From NCBI GenBank assembly GCA_963969395.1, contig OZ017797.1, positions 34,968,001 to 35,032,000 on the forward strand: a DNA stretch of 64,000 bases, in the 5' to 3' direction. The position numbers and the translations under genes are program-made. Under the pieces are notes generated by a model. That model was not told where the DNA came from and did not search any database. It was given only the letters and a program-made list of their open reading frames with translations. This DNA is from Pseudoscleropodium purum. Taxonomy: Eukaryota > Streptophyta > Bryopsida > Hypnales > Brachytheciaceae. Shown piece by piece: positions 21,880 through 32,935 of this stretch; positions within the stretch are counted from its first letter, which is position 1; every line of letters begins with the position of its first letter.

Positions 21880-23214
21880 TAGTGCACATTCATAAAGATT
21901 AGTTCCTCAATGAACTTTTAGTTGTAAAGTGACGTAATCTAAAATGTTATTGTCATGATATTTAATATAATATTTGTAGTATATCTCTTAAAGATTCTTT
22001 TTTAATGTAAGTAGCTAGCATCTTATATATTCCACAACATTGGTCATATTCCACAATGTCACCACCTATCACAATAGCAAAACATATATGTGAAAAGATT
22101 TTTAATAATAATGAAAATTGATTATCTTCATATGTTGTAGATGATGATTTTTTTTATGTGATATTCAAATTGCACTTTTTGGCTTCACTGAAGTTTAGCC
22201 ACGATTTGTTTACATGAAAAATCAAACCTCATTGGCACAAAATCATATCTATTAGTTAATTTTCTTTGTACATGACCATGAAGCCAAAATTCATCCAAGC
22301 AAATTAACAAGATGATAGAAAATTAGTGATGGTGTAGATCTTATTGACCTTTATCTACAACTTCAAAATGGATGCAAAATAACTTTGCTAATTTAGTGGC
22401 TATTCAAATAACTTTGGGAATTACAATGCAAAATTTATAAAGTCTTGATTCTTGAAGGATTATAATTTGGTATTCTTGCTCATTTAGTAGGAATACAATG
22501 ACTTTGACAACATAAAAAATAATAACTCTCACTTAATAAGAAATAACTCTCACTTAATCTCCATAACCTCTCAAGATTTAAAAAAATCCTTCTCTTGAAT
22601 AACTTCAACAAAAAATACACACATGGAACAAACAAAAGAGAGCATGAAAGAACCCTAATTTCCTATTCGAAAGACCATTAGCCTTCCAACCTTCATCTAT
22701 AAATTTTACCTCTCTTCTAATTTGTTATACTCTACACTATTTTACTATTTTTTCCCACTTTAAAGTGTCTACCATTATGTTAGTGTCTTGGTATTTTTTT
22801 AACTTTGCAAATTTGTTTTTTTAATTTTTAATTTTCTTCTAATGCAAATTCCTACTTGTAGTATTTTGTTTTTGATTACTACCAAATTCAATGTTGGCCT
22901 TAATTTTTTAGTTGCCCATTTGTTATCTCATGCTTTTTTTGTTTCAAAATACAAATGTTCTCCTAGAATTTCGCAGAATTCTCACATAATCAAATTTCTA
23001 AACTTCACACCAGTGTCCTAGAACATCCATTGCTACCTATTGAAAAACTAATCAGTTGATAATTATGAGTTAGTTGTTCCTACTAATAATTCCTAACTCA
23101 CAATTTCATATAAATTGCCTTAATTTTCCTAAATCTAAATTGTGAGCTAATGTGGTGTCTCACATAAGTCTACTATACATTCAAGTCAATTTGGCACTTG
23201 GGTGTCGAAATAAT
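21880..23214. other. AT-rich intergenic DNA
   Basis: No gene, RNA or repeat terminus recognised. Confidence 0.5.
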
Positions 23215-24292
23215 TTAACCCCTAAAGGTCAAAACTGCATTTTTTGGCGACATAGCGATTTGGGGCAACTCACTACGAATGGAGTTTTTTATTTTTTTGC
23301 TGAAGTTTTCACACATGTGCCCAAGGAGTATCTTTAAGACCCAACAATTTTTATAAATTTTGATTACATGGATCAAAGTTATTGCATGATATATAACTTT
23401 CAATGCTCAATAGGCAACCCAACAATTTTTATAAATTTTGACTACATGGATCAAAGTTATTGCATGATATGTAACTTTCAATGCTCAATAGGCAACCCAA
23501 CAATTTTTATAAATTTTGACTACATGGATCAAAGTTATTGCATGATATGTAACTTTCAATGCTCAATAGGCAACCCAAAAATTTCTTAAAAAATCAATTT
23601 TTTCAAAAAAAAAAATTTGAAATTGATTTTCTAGATTTGTAAGTATGTGGAAAGCTTTGAACCATTCCATTTTGATTTATGAGATGAAAGTTATGAGGTG
23701 TTCTAATTTGCGGGTAGTTATGGATTTCCTACTCAAAAATAAACTTTAGAATCCTTTAATGAACTCAATTTTTAATATTTAAAAAAAAAAAATACATAAC
23801 GTAGATTGTTTATAACTACATTACCATCGTTGGGATTGGAATTTTTCAATTTTATAATTAAATTCTTAACAATTTAGTGTTTTGAACCACTTTGTACTTC
23901 TTTTTACTTACTATTTTTTTCTTATATGTTGTACAATTCTAAATGATCTAAATTTTTTTAAGCATGTATTCAACTTGCTTTGAAAAATGAATCCAAAGGG
24001 TAACCATCATTTTAGACATTTTTTCATACAAATGTGACCTTGTAAAGTGCAACTACTTGTATTTTCATAGGGCCAAAAAAATGATTTTTGTCACTTCAAA
24101 CATTAATATCTTGCAATCTACATGGTAGAAAATTTTGAAATTTTTTCCACATATTTTCAAGATAGCTTAATACAAAATCCTACAATTATATGTGTATAAA
24201 AAAAATTTTCATTCAAAATTTGTGCTTGTATTAGAAATGATAGTTTTGGAGTGTTTTTGGTGAATACATAGTCTTTGACCTTTAGTGATTAA
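23215..24292 (+). mobile_element. TTAA-flanked MITE, subfamily A (copy A5)
   Basis: Intact TTAA at 23,215-23,218 followed by CCCCTAAAGGTCAAAACTGC; right end GACCTTTAGTGA followed by TTAA (24,289-24,292). Contains GGCGACATAGCGATTTGGGG. Its left third has been expanded by a 78-bp tandem triplication (23,339-23,572). Confidence 0.8.
23339..23572 (+). repeat. 78-bp tandem triplication inside A5
   Basis: Three near-identical units begin at 23,339, 23,417 and 23,495 (each ACCCAACAATTTTTATAAAT) and a partial fourth at 23,573. Because 78 is a multiple of three, the frame at 23,368-23,589 stays open and yields a 26-residue repeat; that is a by-product, since single-unit relatives at other loci are non-coding. 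Confidence 0.9.
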
Positions 24293-25556
24293 TTTTGGGA
24301 TTTCAACAATTTCACATCTTGAATTGATTTTCTTAGCTTTTTAGAATGTTAGTCCTCCAAATTTTGAAAATTTTGAATTCACTTTGATGAAGTGGATTGA
24401 GTTTTTTTATTCATCCCTGATTATGATTTTTTGGATATTTAGGATTCACAACAATGAAATGTTTGTAGGTTTTTACATGTTTCAATTTTTTCCTAATTAT
24501 TTATGAAATTGAATTGAATGTAAGGTATAAAAAATTTATTTATAAAAGGAGGAGAAAGGAAAGTCATCCATTTTTTACAACTTATTTCATAATTATTAAT
24601 ATGATACAATAAATACTAAACAAAGTAATATGTTATAAAGTACATATTATGAAATCAACAAGAAAATAGGATGTAAATCATTTATTTAGTACATACAACA
24701 TGGTATGAAAATTTTATAATTCATTGTTCAATGACTTATCAAGGGTTCATGGAGTCCTTATTGTACCTATTTCTAGTGTGCACCTCTCATACAAAACATA
24801 GAAGGTACTATAGTGATATCCTATTCTCCATGCAATATCGTTTTGCAAATTCATTAGGGGAGAGATTTCATATATAAATTTTAGTTGACTTTGTATATAA
24901 TTTTGTGCACTTGAGGGCATGTTGTTAGACAATGGTGACAATGGGTAAACAATTGACAATTGATTGTAGTATAAAGAGTTGAAGATTGGAGAATTCAAAA
25001 TATAGGTCATGTGTACAATACTCTATCTATTTTGCTCTACATATGTGATTGTATTTTGATTTTTTATACATCAATAATACTAAAAGAAATATAGAAAATA
25101 GAAGATGAAATTGTTGTGAATTTACAGTCCCTTGGAAGTGAACAAAAATCCACACTATTGTATGATATTTTTGATAGAGTGCTTACATTTAACATTTGCA
25201 GATAAGATCATTTCACAACACCAAGCCAAACATCTTAACATTATTAACCAAAGGGGCAAAGCTTTGCTCCCCCAAAGTAGAAGTTCTCCAATGTTGCAAC
25301 TTCCTAGTCAACTAATGACTTTATAGATTAAACTAAATTCATTCCTAGGGATTCAAGGAGGGTTATTCCAATTTTCAAGTCAAGGAGTATTGAATACATT
25401 TACTGATTGAAGTTACAAAGAAAGTTCTTTTGATTGTGCATTCCTCCTGATTTGGCAACTTGGTATGCGATTTAAAATAGTAGTAAATATTATTTTTGTG
25501 AAAAGATTTAGGGAAAAATGTGCAAAAAATAAAAAAAGGATTGAGGCGTTAAGGGG
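24293..25556. other. AT-rich intergenic DNA ending in a solitary TTAA-element end
   Basis: No gene recognised. At 25,540-25,560 lies a right-type terminus, GATTGAGGCGTTAAGGGG followed by TTAA; I found no matching left end, so it marks a truncated element. Confidence 0.5.
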
Positions 25557-25560
25557 TTAA

Positions 25561-28500
25561 GTTTACACCCCACCCTCAATGTGTGCTTCTTGGTGAGGTG
25601 AGCAGAGTCATGCTGTGTCATAAAATGCTTGTGATTCAACAAACATGTTCATTACCAAAGCATGTTTCACCTGCCCAAACAAACAATCACAGTTCTAACT
25701 TCCTACCATACAAGCCACCCGATTTGTGTCATATGAATATTTTTGTCACTCATTCTATTTCACAAACCTCCAAATTGATCACGAAGATTCAGTATTGGAG
25801 ACTGTGACAGTGGTCTGGAAGGTGATGGCTTGTTTTGTCCATTGTCTTCTGTTTGTCAGAGCCTGTTCCCACAACTGAAGGGCTTTGCTCATTGCAAGTT
25901 TGGAGTGGGTCTCATCTCAGGTGGTTCCAATTCAATCCCCTGTGTGGAAAATGCAAGCATGAAGTCAGTGGTCCATGCACCCAATGTGTGCAATTTTCAC
26001 ATGTTTCACCACTGACAGAGGATGAACTCACTTACTGAGAGTTTGGCAACAAGACATGTTTCCTTTGTGTTGAAATCTTTTTTTTTAGAAGGCAAAAGCT
26101 GATCCTGATTCTGGCACAAATGCAGAATTTTGACCCTGTTGAACAATTTTGTGAGTGGCAGTTTCTTCTTTTTCAAAGGCATTTGGCTGGATGTGTGTTT
26201 CATTGCAAGACCGATTCTGCTCTTACAAGTACTTACTGTAGGTGTGATATGTCTACTTTGGAGCACCTTGCATGCCCAGCTAGAGGGCAGCTGCAAATAC
26301 TTAGATTCTGCTACTTTTCAAGGTAAGTAACCATCTTCTATCACCATAGAACTAATGGTGCAATATTTTCTGTTGTAAGCTAGCTAAAATCATTGTTAGC
26401 AATGTGAGTACAGGAGGACATAAATTTTAGAGCTGCTGCCAACACCCAGAAGGTAAACATTGGCAGCATGAGATACTAACATTGCCTTTGGGATGGAGGG
26501 TATGCTATAATTGGTACACAAATTATTGCATTGCAAAGAACTCCAGAAACCAAGGGTATTTTGAGTGTCTTCTAGCATGCATAACTTCACCAAAAGACTA
26601 AAGCAACATAAGCTGGTCCCTGAGCTCCTTACTACGTACATGCAGTTGAAATTGGTATAAGACAAACCTTGAGTGTCAAGTGGTGCCATTTTCTTTTGTA
26701 GTTTATGTAGGATAAGCCACTCCATCTCATGGCCCCATGAACTTTAGGCAAATGAGACTCAGACTTTACATTGGTTATACCACCTGATGGAGTACAGTAC
26801 ATGACGTGGGCAGTGCATGTTCACATTTTGCAGGGAAAGAAAATTTTGACCTTAGAGATTAAGTGAAAGAGCTTCTGGCCCAATTTTATAACCCAAGCAC
26901 AAATCCTTATCAATTTGGTGAGTGTGCTGGCTTATCTCATTGGTGTCAAATTGCACGGGTCAAGTTTCACTTCAGAGACATGTTGCGAGGCTCAAAGCTC
27001 TGAGAATTTCAGTGGCCCTCCAGACTCAAAGATGTTTGTACTACTTGCCAGTTTCAGTTCTGCATTGGAAGCACAAGCTTTCAGCGGACAGGCTGTCCCT
27101 GCACAAAACTGAGGTTCAGGCACGTGGTCCTCCGCAGCAAAGGTGTGATACAGAGTTCCTTGTCATGCTCGTGCAGCCGGCAAGCAGGTAAAGACATGGA
27201 ACATTCTTGAATTTCGACTTCCACCCAGCCAGGCTTTTGCTGAAAGCCTCAAATAACTTACATGCACTCTGAATTGCAGGTAGCCTGCCACATCAAGATG
27301 GGTGATTCAGAGCCCACCCACGTGCTGGTTCAAAGCATGCGCCTTCCAGTAGTCCCAAATGTGATTCATAAAATGCTCAAGGTGGATAAGCACTCCTAAT
27401 TGTGCAAAACTTTCAAATTTAATACTCTGAAATCATTACTAGAATTTAGAGAGCTTAGCAACGATTTTAGCAACAGTTTTAGAGACATGTAAAGTTTCGG
27501 AACGTACATGAGAAACTGTTTTCAGGAAAAATGAAAACATTGGAACATACGTCTGCAAAGATGTTCAAAAACATTGTTCACTTTCGACCACTCTTAGTAG
27601 TAAAGTTCGTGGAATGTGAACTTTGGAATCACTTTTGAGTGTTATCAACCAACAACAGTCAAATGTTGCCACAAACGTTGCTGTAGGGGGGAATTCTGAT
27701 AGCTGATTCCCATTCCTTTCAATACAAACTTTTTTGGGTAGAAGTTTTGCTAAAGCCGCACATTTGGGAACACTGGTGCGTGCCTTTTATGTGATCTGTG
27801 CATAATAATTACATGGATGCTGTTTCTCTCGAACAACTAAAATTTGTCTAGTCTGAGTGTTTATTGATTTCTTGGAGGTTGAGTGAGGATCGATCAGGAG
27901 CTATGAGGGGACAGCACTGGGGATATGTCTACCTAACTTGACAGCCTGTGATACACTAGAAAGACAGTTTCTGAGGTAGAGTAAACCATTCCATCGAGTG
28001 GCTCATCTTACGTAAACGGAATTGAGGATATTGCACTACTTGGCACTCAAGGCTTAGTATACACCAATTTCAACCACGTATGGTGGCTAACACTCCAACT
28101 TACATTGTGTCACTCCAGTAAGCGCTACATTGACACAATTTCAGGAATTCTTTATATTGTAAAGAACGACTGATGCAACAAAATTTCTGCACAATGGTCT
28201 AAATGAAAAGGGAGTTCCGCTCACTGAATGCAACAATGTAAGGGTGGAGGACAATTATCGAACACTAAAATGCAAATACCACTACAGATGCTGGTCACTA
28301 TAGATGACCCGGTTCTGGACAAAGGTCCTTGGGAACAAGAGATGCGTGCTTACTAAAACCTTGGAAAGGAAACCTAAGTAAGTGCATTCGCTCATGCCAA
28401 GACCACATAGACCTTGATTTGGAGTGGCTGCTAATACATGGGTAAATTGAATTTATGGAATCAAGGGAGGCATCGACACTGCTTGAAACATCTCGGTAAG

Positions 28501-28754
28501 ATTATGGTTTGGTTCTCCAGTTCGGAAAACTTGATTTACACTGAAAATTCTATCCACTTCGAGTTCAAGAATATGAAATCCATAGACTTACACTATCACT
28601 TTTTTCAACAATTGGGCTGCCAGTCAGATTTGTGACGGCGCCCTCACATGCCTGTCCCATCAGGATGCCAGCAAGATATTTGATGTTACAAACTGCAAAA
28701 CGAACACTTTTGATGCATGAGCGGTGGAAAAAGTGTCAAACTTGAAGAAGTGAA
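25561..28754. other. Low-repeat region without an identifiable gene
   Basis: Composition is more balanced than the flanking repeat blocks. Open frames of 60-110 codons occur on both strands (for example 26,396-26,725 minus and 26,922-27,191 plus), but none resembles a known protein and no consistent exon chain could be built. It may hold a multi-exon or non-coding transcription unit that I cannot resolve. Confidence 0.4.
28728..28732 (-). terminator. Pol III terminator of tRNA-Arg
   Basis: A run of five T on the minus strand, 23 nt beyond the tRNA 3' end, the usual RNA polymerase III stop signal. Confidence 0.7.
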
Positions 28755-28827
28755 CGCGCCAGGTAGGGGTCGAACCTACGACTTTCTGCTTAGGAAACAG
28801 ACGCTCTATCCACTGAGCTACAGGCGC
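28755..28827 (-). tRNA. tRNA-Arg (anticodon CCU)
   Basis: A 73-nt cloverleaf without intron. Acceptor stem GCGCCTG / CTGGCGC (one U-U apposition at position 6-67) with discriminator G; D arm GCTC-AGTGGATA-GAGC; anticodon arm TCTGT-TTCCTAA-GCAGA, placing CCT at 34-36; variable loop AAGTC; T arm GTAGG-TTCGACC-CCTAC. Box A (TAGCTCAGTGG) and box B (GGTTCGACCCC) are intact, so it looks functional; it reads AGG codons. CCA is not encoded, as expected for a nuclear tRNA. Confidence 0.97.
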
Positions 28828-31800
28828 ACCAACTGCAAGGGATATTTCCAAATAACAAATATAAATGGAATCAGTCTCATTTATTTAGCGTCGATTTCCA
28901 ACAAGTGTAAGATTTGATACACTCACGACCTCTATAATCCGACCCTCACCGATTGGACATTCTGTAACACCCTCCACACTTGTCACGCATTCAAGTAACT
29001 TGACAATTACCGGAAATATATTGTCAGCCAGGTCATCACATGTTAAGGAGGTTAGAGTGTAAAAAACCCTACAAATATGATACTTCGTTTGTATTTTGAG
29101 TTGTACTTTGAGTTGGCTTACTTGTGCAAATCCCATCCCTTTGTGAATTTGAATAACAGTGGGCTATGCTTCATGATCCGCACTCCACTCAAGAATTTTT
29201 CGTATAAATTTCTTTACGCTGGCAAGCAACAAGAGCACACTGCAATACGAGAACAGGCCCCTAGAATTTGGACTCCCGCCCTAATCGTAATTGCTTACCC
29301 TACGATTATCTCGATAAAACTTCAGGTGGCAGATTGGTAATTAATAAGAGGAGCTGCTTTATAAGCCATAAACACTCCTATCTTGCGGTTCCTATTCCAA
29401 CGCTCAAGTTTCCCAAGATTTTCTTGCTTCACCAACTATGTCGCCCACAATCATAGCTCAAATCTGCAGCTCCGTTGTGGAGAAATTACATACTTGACGG
29501 CTTGCTCAACTCAGCATGCAATATTTTTCAATAGCGATTTGAATTATCCAGTCAGTAATTTCTGTAAACTAAGTAGATACAGTATGCAGATCCAATTACC
29601 CTTTGATTGCAAAGTACAAAAGATATGAATCGGAGAAAAAAACAAGGAAAAGCAGAGGACTAAAAGAGCACCACTCAGATTCAGGCGCATTCATGTACTT
29701 TACGCAGGAAAATCTTGCGGAGTAATTGACAAGCATTGGTGCTTGACAAACTCCAAGTCTTCTTCAGCACTGCATCGCTGCCTTTCGAGATTGGACAGAG
29801 AATAGGGGTTTTGCAGTCTCAATTACAAAAGCAGCAGAAGACGAATAAGGCATCGATTCTCCAAGCCCTAATAATATCTTCACACAATTTTTCTCTCTTC
29901 CCAGAGATACAATATTGAGAAGCCTAAGGTCTTATACGCAGTTCCAATGACTTGATCTCAGCGTTGTGATGGTTGACATTGCATCAGAACATGTGAAGGA
30001 AAGGGTGACAAACAGAGTAGTCCTAATGCAGCTAATCTTCTGCTAAATTCCAGCAGCACAACGACCAGTCTAAGCAAATCTCCTAACAGAGGTTTGGTCG
30101 CCTCTTTCGGGACAACCTCTAATATGAAGTAAGACAATGTGAAACAGAAAAGTAGGGCTGAATACCTTGTCGGGATCAAATTGACCTAAATAAAAAGTTG
30201 TCCCTCCAGAACCCTTGATTCCTCCCGTCAAGACACGAAAAGGAAAATGTCGGAATAGACGCTACCGCAATTTGTTCACCAAGAGACCTGAGTCTTCAGA
30301 GAGCACCTTGAAGACGGGATTGGGGCTCTTCATCTGCGGGTTGTTCAAAACATCGAGTCTAGAGTCAAACCCTAAAAGATGTTTGGTTTCCTCGAACAGA
30401 TCCTTTATAGTACAAACTAACAGAAAACTCAAAGCTACTCACCTTCCTGCAATAAACTCTGACTACTTAGAGGGAACAATCCACGCATTGTACTGTAAAT
30501 ATCCTGTTAGCATACCACCATCATAGATCCCTTGCTTCGCATTCAGAATGGAATTGAGATAGCAAACACATTAACACAATCAGCTAGGTTGAGCATTCGC
30601 AGCTAACTGTCAATCAATTCAAAGAAGCATTAGAAAAGATCGGCGAGGAAAGAAGCTCAAGAAAGCTAGTGCAATCTTTCCATGACATGAGCTGTGGCGC
30701 TCAAAACAATCACGTGGAATAGCGAGAACGGAACTGGGGAAACATCTAAAATAACATTCGTGAAACAGTAGCCTTGAACTGATGCGAGCGGTCATGGACG
30801 TGATCTTGCACGGTCATTGGCATGTCACTCTCTTACCAGAACTAATCTTATCCGGGTTTAGGGTTTCTTATTAGGGTTAAACCCTAGAAAATCCCAGAAG
30901 CCCGTTTCTGGCTGCGTATTTTAGTGTATATGAGTGTTTTTGTGTTTTGAGACTAAAGTATTTGACTTCATCTTTGTATTCAAGTAAAAATCCATTCTAT
31001 AGTATTGAGTGTAGAGAGTGAGAGCAAGCACTCCAACCCCGGTACAAATAAAGAGTCTATTCACTGAAGATTCCATGATGGAATCTGCATGAGCAATGTA
31101 TTCAATGTACACAATACAAATTCTTATTTCAATGGATAATAAGGACTTTATTGGACTTTGTGTGGTGTACATACACATGGTCTCCAAAAAACCTTTCAAG
31201 ATTGAAGGTTTTTCCTCTTCATTGCCGAAGACTTGCCTTTTTGTGAGAATAGAATTGCTAAATCCACTCAATGTTCATTGTATTTTTGGTGATTATCATG
31301 TTTAAGATTATTTGTGGTTATAATACTAAGTAGAAGTATATTGAGACTAATTTATAAAATTCAGAACATACTTGACTATCATCCCACTGTGTTTGTACAT
31401 GACTACCTTTAAGAGCATTTCCTTCATGCATTAACTAATATGATAGGTGTCTATTAGAGATTGTGGAATGTAAAAAGAGTGTGAAGATCCTCTTGGAATA
31501 CATTGTTTCAAGAAAATGCATGGAAAAATTAGGGAATGTGTATTATGCAATTTTGGTGAAATTCTTCAATCCTCCACTCATGGTCAACATCAAGCACTTG
31601 TTTCTAGGAACTTGACGGTTGAAGCAATTTGTGCTTGAGTTTTGTAGCATATCGAGAGTTTACTGCTACAAAGTCACTGAAGTCATTGAAATCAAACGGG
31701 CTGAAATAGCTAAAGAGAGATTGCGCAAGTCCATATCAGTGCACTTGAGCGCTTGAGAAACTTGCCTATTTGCATAATTCCCGAATGAGTGTGAGTTAAT

Positions 31801-32669
31801 GTTAATGCCCCGAGGTGCACAAATTGAATTAACTTCTGGAGTATGTTCAGGATCATCTTCTGAACTATGAGTACGTCCGGCTGTTGAAGTCAACAGAAGT
31901 TTAGACCAAGCGGCTCAAAGTGTTCAGCTTTATCAAGACCATCTCTTGCTATGGCGGAGGCTAAGTGAGAGCTGCGTGAAGAGATTATGTAGGATATTTC
32001 TGTTCTGCAACGCCGACTGTTAGAGCCGAAGAATCCACTTGAACTGGCCCGAAGGAATAAATTTGCCCAGGCCTTCACAGTGGGATGGTGGGACGCTTGG
32101 CTTGTGCTTCTGGGTTAACACTTCAGGCAAATGAATGCTTTGCCATCCATATTGTATCTTCACAAAAAACTCCTTCAATCAGAGATACGAGTACGTGGAC
32201 CTCAGTTTATACAACAAACTTCTTTCACGCCCGCTTCCACGTCAAATCTACACAGGCATTCATGTTTTGCGTGTTTCCATCACTCACCTGCCATCAGCAT
32301 CCGACAGAAAAACTTTGACTACCGTATTCTGAAGCAATTCGAAACAGAAAACAATCTATCCCGAACCCCCCTCACAGTATTTTAAAAATTTCATGATTAG
32401 TTCCGAAGCAAGAACTGACTACTTTAGTTTCTCATTGACCCCCACATCCTGTCCATCCTCAACCTTCGGACTGATTCCCCATTCCCAAGGAATCAGCATT
32501 AGCGACAAATTGCAAAAGAGATCAAACCCTAGAATGTTAAGCGTCGCTTTCTCAATTCAAAGGTACTACCAGCTACGAAAATTTTAATAGACCGATTTAA
32601 TCAAACTGCGGACTCTCCCATGCATCGCACTGTAGACTGCTGTTTGAAATTTGAATTGGATCCCTTGGA
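28828..32669. other. Single-copy-like region between tRNA-Arg and U2, gene content unresolved
   Basis: Few transposon signatures and fairly balanced composition. Minus-strand open segments at 28,920-29,080, 29,958-30,179 and 31,666-32,078 look more protein-like than random. The one at 31,890-32,078 has an Arg/Ser-rich, acid-poor start like an organelle transit peptide, but it begins with GTG, not ATG, and shifts frame near 31,893. Candidate donors and acceptors exist, yet I could not join them into one reading frame. A telo-box cluster near 30,850-30,890 suggests a minus-strand promoter or 5' UTR there. Confidence 0.35.
30855..30892 (-). promoter_or_regulatory. Telo-box (AAACCCTAA-like) cluster
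   Basis: The minus strand reads AGGGTTTAACCCTAATAAG and then AAACCCTAAACCCGG. Repeats of AAACCCTAA are typical of promoters and 5' UTRs of plant translation-related and snRNA/snoRNA genes. This may mark the 5' end of an unidentified minus-strand transcription unit in 28.9-30.8 kb. Confidence 0.4.
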
Positions 32670-32865
32670 AGAGCGATGCGCCAGCCATGAAAGTAGTGCA
32701 AGACAAAGGCGAAGCGCGCGAGTCCGGGTAGCATGCTGCCGGATAGACCCGCATCCGCTGAAAAATTAGGTTAATATCATTGGGATAACATGACCCCATA
32801 TCAGAAGTTAAACTGATAAGAACAGATACTACAGTAGATCTTAGCCAAAAGGCCGAGAAAGATGT
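32670..32865 (-). ncRNA. U2: U2 spliceosomal snRNA (variant)
   Basis: The 5' half matches U2 snRNA: TTTCTCGGCCTTTTGGCTAA, the branch-point recognition block GTAGTATCTGTTCTTATCAG, stem IIa, stem IIb (ATGGGGTCATGTTATCCCAA), GATATTAA and the Sm-like AATTTTT. A TTGCACTAC segment in the 3' third fits the U2B''-binding loop IV of plant U2. U2 base-pairs with the intron branch site in the spliceosome. Differences from the common plant sequence: the 5' end reads ACATC instead of ATACC, AAG before TGTAGTA is TAC, and AATATC in stem IIa is AACTTC. The 3' end is set only from the usual length (about 196 nt). The promoter has both expected elements at the right distance, so expression is plausible, but a variant pseudogene cannot be excluded. 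Confidence 0.82.
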
Positions 32866-32890
32866 GACTCAGTTTCATCACTCAGCCCTA

Positions 32891-32898
32891 TTTATATC
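32891..32898 (-). promoter_or_regulatory. TATA box of the U2 gene
   Basis: The minus strand reads GGATATAAATAGG, with TATAAA 26-31 bp upstream of the predicted RNA start (32,865), the normal position in plant snRNA genes. Confidence 0.75.
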
Positions 32899-32925
32899 CA
32901 CAATCTGTCTCCACCTTCACCATAA

Positions 32926-32935
32926 CGTATGGGAC
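32926..32935 (-). promoter_or_regulatory. Upstream sequence element (USE) of the U2 gene
   Basis: GTCCCATACG on the minus strand resembles the plant snRNA USE (RTCCCACATCG), centred about 65 bp upstream of the start. About 29 bp separate it from the TATA box; this is nearer to the spacing of pol II (about 33) than of pol III (about 23) plant snRNA promoters and agrees with U2 being a pol II gene. Confidence 0.6.

Noticed and set aside
23339..23580. CRISPR-like array (three regularly spaced repeats)
   Set aside because: The units are contiguous 78-bp direct repeats without unique spacers, in plant nuclear DNA.
23368..23589. Repeat protein of 73 residues with a 26-residue period
   Set aside because: It is a 78-bp triplication within a non-coding TTAA element; homologous copies have one unit and broken frames.
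28660..28917. Small frames overlapping the tRNA on both strands
   Set aside because: They run through the tRNA-Arg gene, which fully explains the conserved sequence.
32584..32799. 71-codon minus-strand frame
   Set aside because: It overlaps the U2 snRNA gene and its 3' flank and has no independent support as coding.
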